From NCBI RefSeq assembly GCF_036898095.1, contig NC_090767.1, positions 36,364,336-36,428,335 on the forward strand: a DNA stretch of 64,000 bases. Direction: 5' to 3'. The notes beneath the pieces are model-generated. The model did not search any database. It saw nothing but the letters and a program-made list of their open reading frames with translations, and was not told the origin of the DNA. Position 1 is the first letter of the stretch. Every line of letters begins with the position of its first letter. The stretch comes from Palaemon carinicauda. Lineage: Eukaryota; Arthropoda; Malacostraca; Decapoda; Palaemonidae. This document shows positions 60,793-64,000 of the stretch, one piece after another. Made by a program: the position numbers and the translations under genes.

Positions 60793-62240
60793 ATGGAAGT
60801 TAATACATACCTTTTGCAGCAGTACTTGCCGTCGGCAGCCACCCGTATAGCAAAGCTTTTTCAACTTTCGCAACAACTGTTTGGGGACCAAAGGACTCCG
60901 CTCGCCCTCAGGGAAATGACCAGTATCGCTCGCCTGCAACCTGCTGCAGACAGCTCTCCTCGTGAAGTGATCTTACTTCGTGCCCTTTCGATACTCCGTT
61001 TACCCGGACCTGTACGTGCTGCCATACCCGATGTCGATAGTTCACCCATAAAGGACTTGATGACCAAAGCCAACGCTCTTATGAACATCCACTTCAAGAC
61101 CTCCATCAACGCCTCCACCCCTGACGAAGAGGACGGCTATTCAACGTCAACCAAAGCTGACATGAATGATGTTGGACATACCCGCCACCCACCACTCACT
61201 CGCGCCCCAACCAACGACTACTACAGCCACTTACTACCTCCCATCCGCCACAGTTTTGCTACTACCAATTCAGATTCGAAGCAACCACGAAAAAATGTGC
61301 CAAGGATTGTCAATGGCCGAGTAAAGTGTAACCAATCGCTCGTGGCGGTGGCCTCCCGTGTTTCTAATCTTTTTTTTTTAGATGATGCAGGAAAGGGCAT
61401 GCGATTTTTGGTAGACATTGGTGCTTGTTGTTCTCTTTTGCCAAGGGAACTTTTCAGGACACGACGTAGTCTGTCTACGTCTGCCAACGTCCGCTTGGTA
61501 GCTGCCAACGGATCTGCGATAGCCACCTACGGTTACGAGAACCTCACATTATCGTTCGTAAACGGTAAATTTAATGGGAAGTTTGTCGTTGCTGACGTCA
61601 CATTGCCAATCCTTGGTGCGAATTTCCTTTCTCATTTCCACCTTCTGGTCGATGTCACCCACCGACGATTGGTCAACACAGACTAATACTTGTCGACACC
61701 TCTTCAATATGCCCCCTCCATCCTCGCTCTCCACATCAGCGCACCCATGGATGCCTACGCCCACCTCCTCACTTTGTACCCGGAATTTTTCCGTCCAGAA
61801 CTTTGCCAAATGCCCACGGCTCCTGCCAAGTACGGTATCTATCACCATATCAAGACAACGGGACCATCAGTCTTCGCAAAATTCAGAAGTCTGGCATCGG
61901 AACGATTGGCAGCCGCCAAACAGACGTTCGCCGAAATGGAGGAAATGGGCCTTTTCCAAAGGGCCTCCAGCCCATGGTCGTCACCCTTACACATCGTCCC
62001 TCCATCCGTACAGGGATTACAGGCGCCTGAACATGCAAACAGAACCGGATCACTACCCCCTCCCAAACATTGCCGACGTGATCTCCTACCTGTACAAAGC
62101 GAAGGCTTTCTCCACTCTCAACCTCCTGAAACGGTATTATCAGGTGCCTATGAACCCAGAAGACTTCCCCAAGACTGCCATCACCACTCCGTTTGGTACA
62201 TACACTTTCAATTACTCATATTTTGGCATTCGTAATGCTG
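60793..62240 (+). pseudogene. Gypsy copy D2 gag-protease-RT, stop-interrupted
   Basis: 297 codons at 60793-61686: gag (TYLLQQYLPSAATRIAKLF, REMTSIARLQPAAD) then protease with FLVDIGACCSLLPRELF, where DTG reads DIG, and LPILGANFLSHFHLLVDV. An in-frame TAA at 61684-61686 is followed in the same frame by LSTPLQYAPSILALHISAP and RT fingers (EEMGLFQRASSPWSSPLHIV). After a frame break, DYRRLNMQTEPDHYPLPNI, AFSTLNLLKRYYQVPM (first catalytic Asp changed to Asn) and TAITTPFGTYTFNYS follow. The gag N-terminus is missing: the primer site is only about 50 bp upstream. Confidence 0.87.
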
Positions 62241-62249
62241 TGCCATGTG

Positions 62250-63835
62250 ATTCTTGATAGATAAGGGTGCTTACGGTTCTTTTATGCCAAGACCACTCTA
62301 CTGGACATGACGTACTCTGTCTAAATCTGACAATATCTGCCTGGTAGCTACCAACGAATCTGTGATACCTATGCACGGTTATAAAACCCTCACATTATTG
62401 ATTGGAACTGCCAAATATACTTGGAAGGTTCTCATTGCGGACGTCAAATTGCCAATCCTGGTGCGTACTTCCTCTCTCATTTCCAGTACGAGCTTTACGT
62501 AGCTCACTGACTGTTAGTCAACGAGGATTCATCCTCTTCAACACCTCTTCAACCCAGCCCCTCCATCCTAGCTTTCCACATCAGCACACCCATAAATACA
62601 TAAGCTCAATTTCTCACACAGTACCCAGATGTTTCCCTTCAAGAATTTCGTCAAACAATCATATTTTCAGCATAATATGGTATATATCCCAATATAGAGA
62701 CAACGGGTGCCACAGGTTTTACTAGATTCATATGTTTGTCACCGTATTGTTTGGCAACTGCTAAAAAAATAACTGTCAATAGAGAGGAAATGAGCCTTTG
62801 GTAAAAGGTCTCCTGTCTATTGTCACCAACATTTCACATAGTCCTGAAAAAACTTGGCACTCTACGTCTGTTATGGGAATACAAGCCCCTGAACTGCAGA
62901 CTGAACAGGATCACTATACTGTCCCATGCATCGCTGACGTGACCTTCTATTTGCATAAATCAAAGATTTCCTCCACGTTCTACATCCAAAAGGGGTATTT
63001 TCAGGTGCCCATGAACCCAGAGGACATCCCCAAGACTGCCATCACCACTACATTCGGTACATCGAATTTCAATTACTCCTTTTGTTGCCTTGGTTATGCT
63101 GGGACCATTTTTTAACTTCTCATGGATAGTATCCTAGGGGAATTCTCCTTCTGTGAATGTTACGTGGACGACATGCTTTTTTTCTCTTTCTCTAAAGAGG
63201 TACACCTCCATCTATGCGCCATGCTCAACCACCTACAACCGAATGGCATTACAATACTGCAAGACAAGTGTATATTGGCGCCTTCTTAGGGTACCACATC
63301 CCTTCTGAAAGAGTCCACATCCTCCATGAGAAGTAACAGCCATTCAGAACTCCCCCACCACCTCCACCGTCAAAGCACTGCAGGAATTCTTAGGCATGAT
63401 CAACTATCATCACCGCTTCCTGCCAGCCATTGCAACCTCTTTCCACCTCTATGCCTCTTCCAAAACGAAGCCAAGAGACCTGAGGTGCGGTCCTATTCCA
63501 GAAGTGGCCTTCTGCAATGCAATGAATGCCTTATCAATCACTGCTGGTCTCAGTTATCATGTGCCACATGCACCTCTCCTTCTCTTCACCGATGCCAGCG
63601 AAGTCACTATTGGTGCAGTTCACGAGAAAGTGCTCAACGGCTCTACCCTCCCATTGGACTTGTTCAATAGAAAACTGTCCAAGACAGAATCCAGCTACTT
63701 TACCTTCGACTGTAAATTGTTGGCAGTGCATTTAGCTGTCTCTGACTTTCCACCCTTTCTTGGAAAGAATGTCCTTCATCATTCGCAAGGATCACAAGCT
63801 TCGTTTTCGTGAAGCCATTAACATGGAAAATGCAA
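62250..63835 (+). pseudogene. Gypsy copy D3: protease end, RT and RNase H
   Basis: Starts in the protease (ESVIPMHGYKTLTLLIGTAK, about 62355-62415), more like D1 than D2. RT pieces: SGAHEPRGHPQD-frame remains near 63000-63060 and an intact YVDD box (CECYVDDMLFF, 63152-63184). The connection FLGMINYHHRFLPAIATSF lies at about 63390-63440. RNase H follows with LLLFTDASEVTIGAVHEKV (about 63577-63633), LFNRKLSKTESSYFTFDCKL and LAVHLAVSDF. Several frame breaks make it inactive. Confidence 0.83.
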
Positions 63836-64000
63836 CGTCCGCCTCTTGTATATCTACATTACTCTCAAGATAGATAGCAAAATTTGGTATTCATTAGCAT
63901 ATTACTTCTGACAGATGTACCATTTTCACCTCTCAATAGTGGACATCATTATCAAATCTCCTGGTTATAACTCTTTCTCAGAACACTACATACAACCCTG
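63836..64000 (+). other. Tail of gypsy copy D3, unassigned
   Basis: After RNase H the expected tether and integrase are not recognisable in the last 165 bases. Confidence 0.4.

Noticed and set aside
61574..62257. 227-codon plus-strand frame overlapping D2
   Set aside because: Only its last part (from about 62010) reads as RT; the first two thirds are an out-of-frame shadow, explained by one frame break in RT.

Overview
This window is eukaryotic, AT-rich and consists almost entirely of transposable elements and simple repeats; I recognise no host gene, tRNA or rRNA. The organism is most likely a decapod crustacean. That is an inference from long (TA)n, (GA)n and (CA)n tracts, LINEs ending in a (TAA)n tail of a type I associate with shrimp and crab genomes, and the mix of BEL/Pao, Ty3/gypsy, LINE and Tigger-like elements. 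Nearly every element is dead, with stops, frameshifts, deletions or lost catalytic residues. The clear exception is one Tigger-like DNA transposon.

Layout. 1-3244 (-): BEL/Pao retrotransposon lacking RT and RNase H, running off the left edge. 4148-4295: (TA)n. 6502-10138 (+): I/Jockey-group LINE with ORF1 and the ORF2 endonuclease, interrupted at 8637-9655 by an insertion flanked by a 5-bp duplication (solo-LTR candidate). 10139-10772: inverted-repeat element with a TA-expanded core. 11345-18595 (-): Ty3/gypsy element with gag, PR, RT, RNase H, IN and an envelope-like third gene, plus a tRNA-Leu-type primer site. 19261-20377 and 28607-29095 (+): one TAA-tail-family LINE split by a large gypsy element at 20378-28606 (-), which itself contains a dead Tigger-like fragment and a 35-bp minisatellite. 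30668-36241 (-): second copy of that gypsy family with both LTRs. 36525-38762 (+): better LINE copy. 40832-41951: three ~370-bp tandem repeats. 42525-44209 (-): another gypsy remnant. 44305-49135: complete Tigger-like transposon, inserted in a fourth, diverged copy of the ~370-bp repeat. 50690-53345: degenerate minisatellite interrupted by a LINE fragment. 55600-56345 (-) and 58750-63835 (+): several copies of one tRNA-Trp-primed gypsy family. 57455-58720 (-): another LINE copy.

The two most informative points are as follows. The gypsy family at 20378-28606 and 30668-36241 has the pol order PR-IN-RT-RNase H: integrase lies before RT, and RNase H ends about 200 bp from the 3' LTR. This is the unusual Gmr1-type order. 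The Tigger-like element has TIRs, a TA duplication and subterminal palindromes. Its spliced gene model encodes about 702 residues, with a complete DDD triad and a separate 98-residue C-terminal exon.
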